Below are positions 23,336-32,200 of a stretch of 64,000 bases of DNA, piece after piece. Each line of letters begins with the position of its first letter. Within the stretch, counting starts at the first letter, position 1. A program made the translations under genes and the position numbers. The stretch lies in NCBI GenBank assembly GCA_028821515.1, contig JAPPGA010000024.1, positions 1 through 64,000 of the forward strand, written 5' to 3'. The notes under the pieces were generated by a model that worked only from the letters and a program-made list of their open reading frames with translations, did not search any database and had not been told where the DNA came from. The stretch is from Gammaproteobacteria bacterium (GTDB lineage: Bacteria; Pseudomonadota; Gammaproteobacteria; Pseudomonadales; Azotimanducaceae).

Positions 23336-24418
23336 CTACTTGGCGGGCTGATCAGTCGGCCCGTCCAGCGTGCCGAGCGCTCTCGCCCGTCGAATCCGAT
23401 GGCGCTGGGCCAACTCCCGCATGTCCGTCGTTGCGTCGGTCTCGTCCACGATCTCGAGGCCGATGAGCGTCTCGATGACGTCCTCCATCGTCACGATGCC
23501 CGCCATGCCGCCGAAGTCGTCCATCACGACGGCCAGGTGCTCCCGGCGCGACCGCAGGGTGGTGAACAGGTCCGTGATGGCGTAGGACTCGTCGACCGCG
23601 ACGATCTCGCGGCGCAGGTTCGCGAGGGGATCGTCGCCGCGCCCTTCCACGAGGGCGGAGAGCACGTCGTCCTTCAACACGTAGCCGGTGATGTGGTCTA
23701 TCGAGTCGTTGTACAGCGGGATTCGCGAGAACCGCTGCCGCTTGGCATTGCCGTAGTACTCGGCGATGGTCTCGGTCTCGGACGCCAGGGCGACGACCGT
23801 GCGGGGCGTCATGACATCGCGCGCCTGGATGGACTGGAAACGGATCAGGTGGCCGATCATCTCACTTTCCTCGGCCTCGAAGACGCCTTCCTCCGCTCCG
23901 AGTTCCGCCATCGCCAGCAGGTCCGTGCGGGTCAATACGGGCTGCGTCGACTCGCTCTTCAACCCGCGTGTAATGTACTGGCTCAACCACACGAAGGGCA
24001 TGAGCACGATGGTCAGGATGCGCACCGAGTGGACCGTGAACGTCACCAGGCGCCGCCAGTACAGCGCACCGATGGTCTTCGGCACGATTTCGGAAAACAC
24101 CAGTATCGCGATGGTCATCGCCACCGGAACCGCGACCCTCGTGATCCAGGGGCTCGTCTGGCCCCAGATCGTGGCGGCTTCTCCGCCCACACCGAGGGCG
24201 CCGACGGTATGCGCGATGGTGTTGAGCGTCAGAATCGCGGCCAGCGGCCGATCGATGTTGGCCTTGAAGTCCTCAAGGTACTTGCCGGTGAGGGTGCCCT
24301 GCTGGGATTCGAGCTTCGCATGGCTGGGGTGGATGCTTAGCAGCACGGCCTCCCACAGCGAGCAGAAGAAGGAGAAGGCTAGTGCCAGCAGGAAGAACGT
24401 GGCCAGAAGCCAATACAT
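23336..24418 (-). CDS. CNNM/HlyC-CorC-type membrane protein with CBS pair
   Basis: 360 residues. The N-terminal CNNM (DUF21) domain has about four hydrophobic segments: WLLATFFLLALAFSFFCSLWE, RPLAAILTLNTIAHTVGALG, VAVPVAMTIAILVFSEIVPKTIG and ILTIVLMPFVWLSQYI. The motif ALGVGGEA and EIVPKT are typical. Two CBS domains follow (MTPRTVVALASETETI; RREHLAVVMDDFGGMAGIVTMEDVIETLIGLEIVDE). Relatives are Mg2+ efflux or Mg/Co-resistance proteins in the inner membrane. The C-terminal CorC_HlyC domain of longer homologues is absent. Its 3' end adjoins repeat array 2. The transported ion is inferred from the family only. Confidence 0.85.
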   Translation of the reverse strand: MYWLLATFFLLALAFSFFCSLWEAVLLSIHPSHAKLESQQGTLTGKYLEDFKANIDRPLAAILTLNTIAHTVGALGVGGEAATIWGQTSPWITRVAVPVAMTIAILVFSEIVPKTIGALYWRRLVTFTVHSVRILTIVLMPFVWLSQYITRGLKSESTQPVLTRTDLLAMAELGAEEGVFEAEESEMIGHLIRFQSIQARDVMTPRTVVALASETETIAEYYGNAKRQRFSRIPLYNDSIDHITGYVLKDDVLSALVEGRGDDPLANLRREIVAVDESYAITDLFTTLRSRREHLAVVMDDFGGMAGIVTMEDVIETLIGLEIVDETDATTDMRELAQRHRIRRARALGTLDGPTDQPAK

Positions 24419-24676
24419 ACAGTCGAGGTAAAGCGCCCCTCTGGGTCCCCAAGGTGGAGATTACACGAATCGAAGGCTATGCGGCATTACGTTTTGCGAC
24501 GTCGATTCGCAGGTCGCCCGGCCGGGGTCATCCGCCAGGGCCCCGCTAAAGGGTCACGCCGGATGATCGGGACGATCTCCATCAACCGGCCTTGGCAAGG
24601 AAGCCGCTACTGGAACCTGTGCGGTGGGTTCTTCGGATTTGCGGTAAGGTGAATGTGAACTGGCGGGCAGGTGACT

Positions 24677-25564
24677 ATGGACAACCAAAAGAAACTGGCA
24701 TTCGTGGGCTTGGGCATCATGGGTTATCCGATGGCTGGCCACCTGGCCGCTGCGGGGCATGCCGTCCGGGTCTACAACCGTACCGCGGCCCGCGCGGATC
24801 AATGGGTCGGCGAGCATGGCGGTGAAGCGGCTCCGACTCCTCAGGAGGCGGCACGGGATGCGGACATCGTGTTCATGTGCGTCGGCAACGACGACGACGT
24901 CCGGAGCGTCACGCTCGGTGACGGCGGCGTGCTGGCGGGAGTGAAACGAGGCGCGATCGTGGTGGATCACACGACGGCATCTGCCGATCTTGCCGCCGAA
25001 CTCGCGGCCGAGGCGGCGGCGCGGGGTGCCGGGTTTCTCGATGCGCCGGTGAGTGGTGGCCAGGCGGGCGCGGAGAACGGCCAACTCACCATCATGGTCG
25101 GCGGCAACGCCGACACTTTCGCTGTCGCGGAGCCCGTCATGCAGCACTATGGGCGCGCTGTCACCCTGATGGGCGATGCCGGGTCGGGCCAACTCACGAA
25201 GATGGTCAACCAGTTGTGCCTCGCGGGAATCATCCAGGGTATTTCGGAAGGCATGCACTTCGCCGAAAAGGCGGGGCTCGATGTCGGTCAGGTGATCAGC
25301 GTCATATCCCAGGGGGCGGCGCAGTGCTGGCAGATGGACAACCGCGCCGAAACCATGGCGAAGCGGGAGTTCGAATTCGGTTTTGCGGTCAAGTGGATGC
25401 GCAAAGATCTTGACATGACGCTCGCGGCCGCGCGCAAGTTCGGTGCACGGTTGCCGGTGGCCGCGCTGGTGGATCAGTTCTACGCGGAGGTGGAGGCGCT
25501 CGGCGGCGAACGCTGGGATACGTCGAGCCTGGTGGAACGCCTGCGGCGCGTCGACGGCGCGTAG
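24677..25564 (+). CDS. NAD(P)-dependent beta-hydroxyacid dehydrogenase (3-hydroxyisobutyrate dehydrogenase family)
   Basis: About 295 residues from ATG 24677 (GGCAGG 5-6 bases upstream; a GTG at 24671 is possible). The Rossmann motif FVGLGIMGYPMAGHLAAAGH, the substrate loop DAPVSGGQAGAENGQLTIMVGG, the catalytic lysine in GSGQLTKMVNQ and the C-terminal all-helical domain place it with 3-hydroxyisobutyrate, tartronate semialdehyde and related reductases. The arginine of VYNRTAARADQW after the second beta strand suggests NADP rather than NAD. The gene is convergent with gltA, the two stops being 4 bp apart. The exact substrate is undetermined. Confidence 0.85.
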   Translation: MDNQKKLAFVGLGIMGYPMAGHLAAAGHAVRVYNRTAARADQWVGEHGGEAAPTPQEAARDADIVFMCVGNDDDVRSVTLGDGGVLAGVKRGAIVVDHTTASADLAAELAAEAAARGAGFLDAPVSGGQAGAENGQLTIMVGGNADTFAVAEPVMQHYGRAVTLMGDAGSGQLTKMVNQLCLAGIIQGISEGMHFAEKAGLDVGQVISVISQGAAQCWQMDNRAETMAKREFEFGFAVKWMRKDLDMTLAAARKFGARLPVAALVDQFYAEVEALGGERWDTSSLVERLRRVDGA

Positions 25565-25568
25565 CTGC

Positions 25569-26843
25569 CTAGCGCTTTTCGATCGGAACGAAGTCCCTGC
25601 GCGAGGCGCCGGTATAGAGCTGCCTAGGACGCCCGATCTTGTACGGCACGGCGACCATCTCGCACCAGTGCGCGATCCAGCCCGGCGTGCGTCCGGTGGT
25701 GAAGATGACGGTGAACATGTCTTCGGGAATGCCGATCGCGCGCAGGATGATGCCGGAATAGAAGTCCACGTTCGGATATAGCCGCCGGTCGACGAAATAC
25801 TCGTCCTCCAGCGCGATCCGCTCGAGTTGCTGCGCCATCTGCAGGGTGGGGTCGTTCTCCACCCCGAGTTCGTCCAGCACCTCGCGGCAGGTCTGCTGCA
25901 TGACGCGGGCGCGCGGATCGTAGTTCTTGTACACGCGGTGCCCGAATCCCATGATCCGGAACGGATCGTCGGGGTCCTTTGCGCGCTTTACGAACTTGCC
26001 GATGTTCTCCGGAGTCCCGATCTCGGCAAGCATGTTGAGCACCGCTTCGTTGGCGCCGCCGTGGGCGGGGCCCCACAGGGCCGCGATGCCGGCCGCGATG
26101 CAGGCGTATGGATTGGCGCCGGTGGAGCCGGCGAGGCGCACGGTCGATGTCGAGGCGTTCTGTTCGTGATCGGCGTGCAGCAGGAAGATGCGATCGAACG
26201 CGCGCGCCAGGACCGGGTTGACCTCGTAGTCCCCATCCGCGGGCGCAAACATCATGTGCAGGAAGTTCCCGGCGTAGCCAAGGTCATCGCGCGGATCAAT
26301 GAACGGCAATCCAAGCGCATGACGGCGGCTCATCGCTGCGAGGATCGGCATCTTCGCGATCAGGCGGTGCGCCGTATCCCGGCGATGCGATGCGTCCGTG
26401 ATGTCAAGCGAGTTGTGATAGAAGGCCGCCAGCGCACCGACGACGCCGCACATCATGGCCATGGGGTGGGCATCGCGGCGAAACCCGGTAAAGAAGTTGC
26501 GCAGCTGGTCGTCCACCTTGCTGTGCCGCCTGATTTCGCCGACGAAATCGTCTTTCTCGGTGGCGGATGGCAGTTCGCCGTTCAGCAGCAGGTAGCAAAG
26601 TTCCAGGAAGTCCGAGCGCTCGGCAAGCTGCTCGATGGGATACCCGCAGTGCAGGAGGATGCCTTCATCGCCGTCGATGTAGGTGATGTTGGAGTTGCAG
26701 GAAGCGGTGGAGACGAAGCCGGGGTCGTAGGTGAAGTATCCCTGGTTGGTGAGTTCGCTCACATCGATCACGTCCGGACCGACACTCGCGGCATGCACTG
26801 GCAACTCGATCGGGTCTTTCGAGTCGACGGTCAGGCTCGCCAT
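25569..26843 (-). CDS. gltA: Citrate synthase (type II)
   Basis: About 424 residues from ATG 26843, preceded by GGGAG 5 bases upstream; ATG 26855 is an alternative, and the frame beyond 26898 would precede the predicted transcription start. It condenses oxaloacetate and acetyl-CoA at the head of the TCA cycle. Catalytic residues are visible: His in [11 protein letters not shown], His in [16 protein letters not shown] and Asp in NVDFYSGI, with the arginine-containing C-terminus [10 protein letters not shown]. The N-terminal beta domain ([17 protein letters not shown]) marks the hexameric, NADH-sensitive gammaproteobacterial type. It lies 2 kb from the sdh-suc cluster on the opposite strand, as in Pseudomonas. 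Confidence 0.95.
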   Translation of the reverse strand: MASLTVDSKDPIELPVHAASVGPDVIDVSELTNQGYFTYDPGFVSTASCNSNITYIDGDEGILLHCGYPIEQLAERSDFLELCYLLLNGELPSATEKDDFVGEIRRHSKVDDQLRNFFTGFRRDAHPMAMMCGVVGALAAFYHNSLDITDASHRRDTAHRLIAKMPILAAMSRRHALGLPFIDPRDDLGYAGNFLHMMFAPADGDYEVNPVLARAFDRIFLLHADHEQNASTSTVRLAGSTGANPYACIAAGIAALWGPAHGGANEAVLNMLAEIGTPENIGKFVKRAKDPDDPFRIMGFGHRVYKNYDPRARVMQQTCREVLDELGVENDPTLQMAQQLERIALEDEYFVDRRLYPNVDFYSGIILRAIGIPEDMFTVIFTTGRTPGWIAHWCEMVAVPYKIGRPRQLYTGASRRDFVPIEKR

Positions 26844-26904
26844 CCGTTCTCCCATACTTGTTGCATCCTCCCGCGGATGGAACCTGTGCCCCAGTGAGCC
26901 GGTC

Positions 26905-26934
26905 ATTGTCTCGACAGCCGCCTTGGATTGTCAA
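26905..26934 (-). promoter_or_regulatory. Sigma-70 promoter of gltA
   Basis: On the minus strand TTGACA (26934-26929) is followed after 18 bases by GACAAT (26910-26905). The -35 box is perfect. The predicted transcript starts near 26898, giving a leader of about 50 nt to the gltA start. Confidence 0.55.
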
Positions 26935-27028
26935 ACTGGACTCGGGGATTTCCCACCCGAAAGGGCGCGATCCGCGCGGCGGGATTGCCGCGCCCGGCGT
27001 TTGTCGACGAGCGCGGTCGATGGCGCCC

Positions 27029-27571
27029 TCAGTGGACTGTACGTCTCACTCTTTTTTGCATTTTTTCAACGGTTTGCCGCAATTCACTAGCGTATGGGTT
27101 TAATTCCAGCACGCGTTCGAATGCGAGCACTGCCGAATGCATGTCGCCGTGGCGCAGGCAGATCTGCCCGAAACCGCTCAATGCTCCGAAGTGGCGAGGC
27201 TCGCGCTCCAGGGTGTGGATGATGTCGCTAAGGCTGTCGGGGTCGCGCTCCTCGAGAAAACGCAGAGTAGCGCGCTTGTTCCAGGCTTCGGCCCAGTCGG
27301 GCCAGCGACGCACCATCCGATCCAGGGTCTTGCCGGCGCTCGCAAAATCGCTTGCCTCAAGCGCGACGATGGCCGCGTGCATTGCGCGTGCCGCGGCGTC
27401 GCTCTCGTGCGAACACCAGATGGTCCAGATCCGCCGTTCCGTTTCCTCGCGGTCGTTACCGCCCGCGCCGAGCCTTGCGAACAGGCGATCGAGTTCAGGC
27501 GTATCGCCGGGGGGCAGAGCGTTCATGGCCGCGAGCGCCAGGCTGATCCGCGTTCCGATGGGGTCGAACAT
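27029..27571 (-). CDS. TPR-repeat protein, function unknown
   Basis: 180 residues, mostly helical. The C-terminal half fits tetratricopeptide repeats: MVRRWPDWAEAWNKRATLRFLEERDPDSL..., LEREPRHFGALSGFGQICLRHGD and MHSAVLAFERVLELNPYASELRQ. The N-terminus has no signal peptide or membrane segment, so it is probably a cytoplasmic protein-interaction module. It precedes gltA on the same strand, but gltA has its own promoter in the 185-bp gap. Its upstream region carries repeat array 3. No specific partner is suggested by the context. Confidence 0.7.
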   Translation of the reverse strand: MFDPIGTRISLALAAMNALPPGDTPELDRLFARLGAGGNDREETERRIWTIWCSHESDAAARAMHAAIVALEASDFASAGKTLDRMVRRWPDWAEAWNKRATLRFLEERDPDSLSDIIHTLEREPRHFGALSGFGQICLRHGDMHSAVLAFERVLELNPYASELRQTVEKMQKRVRRTVH

Positions 27572-27602
27572 CGGGCAAGCATATCGCGCCGGTGACTACG
27601 GG

Positions 27603-27730
27603 ATGCCCCCGTTTCGGACACACAATGCCCCCGTCTCGGACACACAACTTCTTTTGGACACACAACGAGTGGCGGCATGGTGCGGGGAACTTCTTTTGGA
27701 CACACAGCGACCGGCGGCATGGTGCGGGCC
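27603..27730. repeat. Repeat array 3: two tandem repeat pairs containing GGACACACA
   Basis: A tandem 22-mer (27603-27624 and 27625-27646, ATGCCCCCGT(T/C)TCGGACACACA, one mismatch) is followed by a tandem 42-mer (27647-27688 and 27689-27730) that starts ACTTCTTTTGGACACACA and ends in GGCGGCATGGTGCGGG. All four units contain GGACACACA, the complement of the TGTGTGTCC core of arrays 1 and 2. The array sits between the divergent TPR and amidohydrolase genes. Confidence 0.8.
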
Positions 27731-27796
27731 GCGACTGCGATTTTCGATTGAGCGACAATAGCGGCGGACCAAGAGCTAGACATGGGGGAGGAACGC

Positions 27797-28801
27797 ATGC
27801 CGAAACCACACAGTGAGGAGTGGTACGCCGCAGTCGTGGAGGAGACGGTCGACCCCGGGTGCCCGATCATCGACGCACATCATCACCTGTGGGAATCGCC
27901 CCGTCGGTTGGGCCCGTACATGCTGGACGACCTGTGGGCCGATACGGAATCGGGACACAACATCGAGAAGACCGTCTTCATCGAGTGCCGTTCGGGTTAC
28001 CGGGAAGATGGGCCGGAACACCTCAAGCCCGTGGGCGAGACGGAGTTCGTGGCACGCGTCGCCGAAGAAAGCGCGGCGAAGGAGGGTTCGGCGACGATCG
28101 CGGGCATCGTCAGTCACGCTGACCTCAGGCTGGCCGAAGGCGTCGAAGAGGTGCTGGCGGCGCACGAGGAGGCCGGCCGCGGCCTGTTTCGCGGCATCCG
28201 GCATGCGGGGCCGTGCGACACGACGGGCACACTGTCCAATCCCGGACGAGGACGGCCGTGTCCTTACGGTCAAGACGATTTCCGTAGCGGGATGCGCAGG
28301 CTGGGGCAACTCGGCTACACCTACGACACGTGGCACTTCTTTCACCAGAACCGGGACTACCTGGCGTTAGCCCGGGCCGTACCGGAAACGACGATGGTTC
28401 TCGACCACTTCGGCACGCCCCTGGGTATCGGCGCCTACGCGGGGAAGCAGGAAGAGATCTTCGTCCAGTGGAAGGACGATATCGCCGCCATCGCGGAATG
28501 CCCAAACGTGATCGCCAAGCTCGGTGGCCTCGCGATGCCCGACAACGGGTTCGGCTGGAACACGCGGGAGATGCCGCCGACATCGGAAGAGTTCGTCGAC
28601 GCGCAGAAGCGCTACTACCTGCACACCATCGACTGCTTCGGCCCGTCGCGCTGCATGTTCGAGAGCAACTTCCCGGTGGACAAGATGTCTATCGCTTACC
28701 ACGTGATGTGGAACGGCATGAAGAAGATCGTTCAGGACTTCACTGAGGATGAGAAACAGGAGATGTTCTACGGCACGGCAGCCAGGGTGTATCGGCTTTG
28801 A
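27797..28801 (+). CDS. Amidohydrolase-family metal-dependent hydrolase (COG3618/Amidohydro_2)
   Basis: About 334 residues from ATG 27797, with GGGGGAGG 5 bases upstream; ATG 27782 lies inside this ribosome site. The TIM-barrel metal motif IIDAHHHLWE (HxH) starts strand 1, with VFIECRSGYRE, GIVSHADL, GIRHAG, MVLDHFGTP and MFESNFPVDK (terminal Asp ligand) along the barrel. Relatives include 2-pyrone-4,6-dicarboxylate lactonase and L-fucono- or L-rhamnono-lactonases, so a lactone or amide ring hydrolysis is likely. The gene stands alone; the substrate is not evident. Confidence 0.8.
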   Translation: MPKPHSEEWYAAVVEETVDPGCPIIDAHHHLWESPRRLGPYMLDDLWADTESGHNIEKTVFIECRSGYREDGPEHLKPVGETEFVARVAEESAAKEGSATIAGIVSHADLRLAEGVEEVLAAHEEAGRGLFRGIRHAGPCDTTGTLSNPGRGRPCPYGQDDFRSGMRRLGQLGYTYDTWHFFHQNRDYLALARAVPETTMVLDHFGTPLGIGAYAGKQEEIFVQWKDDIAAIAECPNVIAKLGGLAMPDNGFGWNTREMPPTSEEFVDAQKRYYLHTIDCFGPSRCMFESNFPVDKMSIAYHVMWNGMKKIVQDFTEDEKQEMFYGTAARVYRL

Positions 28802-28869
28802 TCCTCACGCGCCTGGTACGACGGACTGCTAGACTTTTGCATCACTTGGACTAGCAAATGGGAGACCCC

Positions 28870-29250
28870 ATGGCGCGAGCCTCGGCTGATCGTCCCATCG
28901 ATCTCTCGCCGACGAGCTTTCTTCCCGTCACGGCGGTGGCGTCCATCACGCACCGCGTTTCGGGCGCGTTCCTGTTCATCGGTTCCGGCTACCTGATCTG
29001 GCTCCTGGACAGGGCGCTCGGGTCTGAATCCGGTTTTGCCGAGGTGGGTGCGTTGCTCGAAACACTGCTTGGCAAGCTGGCCCTGTGGGCGGTGCTGGTG
29101 GCGCTGAGCTACCACCTGCTGGCCGGTATCCGGCATTTGTTGCTCGACTTCCACCTGGGCGATTCGCTCGAAGCGGGCCGCAGGAGTTCCTGGGCCGTGC
29201 TCGTCCTGGCCGCGCTTGCGGCGATCGGACTCGGAGCGTGGCTGTGGTAA
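28870..29250 (+). CDS. sdhC: Succinate dehydrogenase cytochrome b556 subunit SdhC
   Basis: About 126 residues from ATG 28870 (GGGAG 5 bases upstream; ATG 28858 is the alternative). Three membrane helices are evident ([69 protein letters not shown]). SITHRVSG is the family's first-helix signature with the quinone-site Ser and Arg, and [12 protein letters not shown] carries the haem-ligand His. It anchors complex II in the inner membrane. It opens the sdhCDAB genes and overlaps sdhD by 7 bp. Confidence 0.9.
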   Translation: MARASADRPIDLSPTSFLPVTAVASITHRVSGAFLFIGSGYLIWLLDRALGSESGFAEVGALLETLLGKLALWAVLVALSYHLLAGIRHLLLDFHLGDSLEAGRRSSWAVLVLAALAAIGLGAWLW

Positions 29251-29615
29251 CGAACGGCTCGAGCCCGGGTCGCCGAGGGCTTGTCGACTTTCTCGTGCAG
29301 CGCGTGTCGGCGGTGATCCTGGGCCTGTTCGCGCTCTGTGTCGGCGGCTGGTTCGCCGTCAACCCGAGCGCGGGACATGCGGAACTGGCGGGATACCTGG
29401 GCACGCCCGTGATGTTGGCTTTTGCTTCCGTCGCCATCGCGTCGCTCATCGCGCACACGTGGATCGGCATGTGGACGATCGGCACGGACTATCTGCGGCC
29501 GCATTACTTCGGCCGTGTCGCAAGGGGCGTTCGCCTGGCCTACCAGGTGGCCGTCGTCCTCGTACTGCTGGCCTACGGGGCGTGGGCGATCACGGTGATC
29601 TGGAGGCTCGCGTGA
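29244..29615 (+). CDS. sdhD: Succinate dehydrogenase hydrophobic membrane anchor SdhD
   Basis: 123 residues from GTG 29244 (GGAG 7 bases upstream), overlapping the end of sdhC. Three membrane helices: [47 protein letters not shown] and [23 protein letters not shown]. The QRVSAVIL and [15 protein letters not shown] segments are the family's quinone- and haem-binding motifs. With SdhC it binds haem b and ubiquinone. The stop overlaps the sdhA GTG start by three bases (GTGA arrangement). Confidence 0.9.
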   Translation: MVTNGSSPGRRGLVDFLVQRVSAVILGLFALCVGGWFAVNPSAGHAELAGYLGTPVMLAFASVAIASLIAHTWIGMWTIGTDYLRPHYFGRVARGVRLAYQVAVVLVLLAYGAWAITVIWRLA

Positions 29616-31387
29616 CCGGTCTGCGGGTGATGGAATTCGACGGTGTCATCATCGGCGGCGGTGGCGCCGGCATGCGTGCCGGCCTGCAGCTTGCGCAATC
29701 GGGCTTCAACACGGCCGTTCTGTCCAAGGTCTTTCCGACGCGGTCGCACACAGTTTCCGCCCAGGGCGGCATCACCTGCGCCATCGGCAGCGAAGATCCC
29801 GACGACGACTGGCGCTGGCACATGTACGACACGGTCAAGGGGTCGGACTATATCGGCGACCAGGACGCGATCGAGTTCATGTGCTCCACGGGCCCGCGGG
29901 CCGTCTACGAACTGGAGCACATGGGCCTGCCGTTCTCGCGCAACGAGAACGGCCGAATCTACCAGCGGCCGTTCGGCGGCCAGTCGAAGGACTTCGGCAG
30001 GGGCGGCCAGGCATCGCGCACGTGCGCGGCAGCGGACCGTACCGGACACGCGCTGCTGCATACGCTGTACCAAGGGAACATTCGCGCGGGAACGGTGTTC
30101 CTCTCGGAGTGGTTCGCCGTCGACCTGGTAAAGAACCAGGACGGTGCCGTCGTTGGCGCGATCGCCATCTGCATCGAAACCGGCGAGGTCGTGTTCGTAA
30201 AATCACGGGCGACCGTGCTTGCCACCGGTGGCGCGGGCCGGATCTACGCGAACACCACCAATGCGCACATCAATACAGGCGACGGCATCGGCATGGCGTT
30301 GCGGGCGGGCGTGCCAATGCAGGACATGGAAATGTGGCAGTTCCATCCCACTGGCATCCACGGCGCGGGTGTTCTCGTCACCGAGGGCTGCCGCGGCGAA
30401 GGCGGGTACCTGGTCAACCGGGACGGCGAACGATTCATGGAGCGCTACGCGCCGAATGCGAAGGACCTGGCGAGCCGGGACGTGGTCGCCCGTTCGATGA
30501 TCATCGAGATGCTCGAGGGGCGGGGCTGCGGCCCGGACTCGGACCACGTGATGCTGAAGCTCGACCACCTGGGCGAGCAGGTGCTGAACAGCCGCCTGCC
30601 AGGCATTCTCGAACTGTCGCGCACGTTCGCGCATGCGGATCCGATCAGGGAGCCGATTCCGGTCGTGCCCACGTGCCATTACATGATGGGCGGGCTTGCG
30701 ACCCGCGTGACCGGACAGGTCCTGACCCGCGACGAGGACAGCGACGACGATATCCCGGTGGAGGGCCTGTACTCGGTGGGCGAGGCCGCCTGCGTATCCG
30801 TGCACGGTGCCAACCGGCTCGGCGGCAACTCGCTGCTCGATCTCGTCGTGTTCGGTCGCGCCACCGGCGTGCACCTCGAAGAGGTCATGCGCCAGGGGAC
30901 GAGCGCGCGGAATCCGGGCGACTCCGACATCGAAGCTGCATGCGAACGGCTGCGCCGTTGGGACGCGTCAACGTCGGGCGACGGCGTCGCGGAACTGAAA
31001 CGGGAACTGCAGGAAGTCATGCAGGCGAACTTTGGCGTGTTTCGCACCGAGACAAACATGCGCGCCGGCATGCAGACGCTGTCCGAATTGCGGGAACGCA
31101 TCGCCAACGCGCATCTGCCGGACAAGAGCGCCGCGTTCAACACCGCGCGCCTCGAGGCGCTGGAACTCGACAACCTGCTGGAAACGGCGGAAGCGACGGC
31201 CATCGCTGCCGAGGCACGCACGGAAAGCCGAGGTGCGCATGCGCGCGAGGACTACACGGAGCGTGACGACGAGAACTGGCTATGCCACTCGCTCTACCTC
31301 CCGGCCAGCAGGCGGGTCGCCAAACGCCACGTCAATTTCGCGCCTGAACTGGTCGAACCGTTCGAGCCGACAGAGCGAAGCTACTAG
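29612..31387 (+). CDS. sdhA: Succinate dehydrogenase flavoprotein subunit SdhA
   Basis: 591 residues from GTG 29612, which has GGAGG 5 bases upstream; ATG 29630 is a weaker option. The FAD dinucleotide fold is [21 protein letters not shown]; His46 in [11 protein letters not shown] is the covalent FAD attachment site. Active-site segments include [21 protein letters not shown] and the arginine region [12 protein letters not shown], then HYMMGGL and [18 protein letters not shown]. It oxidises succinate to fumarate in the TCA cycle. Any upstream extension overlaps sdhD. Length is typical. Confidence 0.97.
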   Translation: MTGLRVMEFDGVIIGGGGAGMRAGLQLAQSGFNTAVLSKVFPTRSHTVSAQGGITCAIGSEDPDDDWRWHMYDTVKGSDYIGDQDAIEFMCSTGPRAVYELEHMGLPFSRNENGRIYQRPFGGQSKDFGRGGQASRTCAAADRTGHALLHTLYQGNIRAGTVFLSEWFAVDLVKNQDGAVVGAIAICIETGEVVFVKSRATVLATGGAGRIYANTTNAHINTGDGIGMALRAGVPMQDMEMWQFHPTGIHGAGVLVTEGCRGEGGYLVNRDGERFMERYAPNAKDLASRDVVARSMIIEMLEGRGCGPDSDHVMLKLDHLGEQVLNSRLPGILELSRTFAHADPIREPIPVVPTCHYMMGGLATRVTGQVLTRDEDSDDDIPVEGLYSVGEAACVSVHGANRLGGNSLLDLVVFGRATGVHLEEVMRQGTSARNPGDSDIEAACERLRRWDASTSGDGVAELKRELQEVMQANFGVFRTETNMRAGMQTLSELRERIANAHLPDKSAAFNTARLEALELDNLLETAEATAIAAEARTESRGAHAREDYTERDDENWLCHSLYLPASRRVAKRHVNFAPELVEPFEPTERSY

Positions 31388-31398
31388 GAGGAGTGCAC

Positions 31399-32103
31399 AT
31401 GCAGGTCAGCGTATATCGCTTCAATCCCGAGCAGGACGAGTCGCCCCGGATGCAGGACCTTGACGTCGATCTGCCCCCGGACAGGGACATGATGGTCCTG
31501 GATCTCCTGGAGATGCTGAAGGCGAAGGACCCGAGCCTGAGCTATCGGCGCTCCTGCCGGGAGGGGGTATGCGGTTCGGACGGGATGAACATGAACGGCA
31601 AGAACGGGCTCGCGTGCATCACGCCCCTGTCGGAGGTCGTGAAGCGCGACCGGCTTGAGCTTCGGCCGTTGCCGGGACTGCCCGTGATCCGCGATCTCGT
31701 CGTCGACCTGACCCAGTTCTACAAGCAGTATGAGCGTGTAAAACCCTACCTGATCAATGACTCGCCGCCGCCCGACCAGGAGCGGCTGCAGTCGCCGGAA
31801 GAGCGGGAAAAGCTCGACGGCCTCTACGAGTGCATCCTGTGCGCGTGTTGCACCACGTCGTGCCCGTCGTTCTGGTGGAATCCGGACAAGTTCGTCGGTC
31901 CCGCAGGCCTGCTGCAGGCATACCGATTTCTTGCCGACAGCCGCGACACTGCAACGGCGGAAAGGCTTGCCGATCTCGAAGACCCCTTCAGCGTGTTCCG
32001 TTGCAGGGGCATCATGAACTGCGTGAGCGTCTGTCCGAGAGACCTCAACCCCACCCGCGCCATCGGCAAGATCAAGTCGATGATGGTGACGCGAGGAACT
32101 TGA
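31399..32103 (+). CDS. sdhB: Succinate dehydrogenase iron-sulfur subunit SdhB
   Basis: 234 residues from ATG 31399 (AGGAGGAG about 7 bases upstream). The three clusters of complex II are visible: [2Fe-2S] in CREGVCGSDGMNMNGKNGLAC, with one ligand replaced by Asp as in many SdhB; [4Fe-4S] in CILCACCTTSCPS; and [3Fe-4S] in CRGIMNCVSVCP. It passes electrons from FAD to quinone. It follows sdhA by 11 bp. A set of palindromes starts at its stop codon and fills the gap to sucA. Confidence 0.97.
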   Translation: MQVSVYRFNPEQDESPRMQDLDVDLPPDRDMMVLDLLEMLKAKDPSLSYRRSCREGVCGSDGMNMNGKNGLACITPLSEVVKRDRLELRPLPGLPVIRDLVVDLTQFYKQYERVKPYLINDSPPPDQERLQSPEEREKLDGLYECILCACCTTSCPSFWWNPDKFVGPAGLLQAYRFLADSRDTATAERLADLEDPFSVFRCRGIMNCVSVCPRDLNPTRAIGKIKSMMVTRGT

Positions 32104-32182
32104 CCGGGCGGTCATTCTCATGCAATAGAGATGCCTGAACATGCCGTGCACGGCAGATTCCGGAGCATCCGTGTGTCCGGAA
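32101..32182. repeat. Cluster of three palindromes between sdhB and sucA
   Basis: TGACCGGGCGGTCA (32101-32114, includes the sdhB stop), the perfect 14-bp palindrome TGCCGTGCACGGCA (32142-32155) and TTCCGGA/TCCGGAA (32158-32164 and 32176-32182) lie in an 82-bp stretch. The last encloses GTGTGTCCGGAA, close to the repeat core seen near the transposase. They could be a processing or attenuation region in the operon. Confidence 0.5.
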
Positions 32183-32200
32183 GTAGCGGGCTAGACAAAT

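Noticed and set aside
26844-26906. Longer gltA N-terminus starting at 26906
   Set aside because: That start precedes the predicted transcription start near 26898 and lacks the ribosome site seen before 26843.
29085-29243. 53-residue N-terminal extension of SdhD
   Set aside because: It lies wholly inside sdhC in another frame; GTG 29244 has a proper ribosome site.
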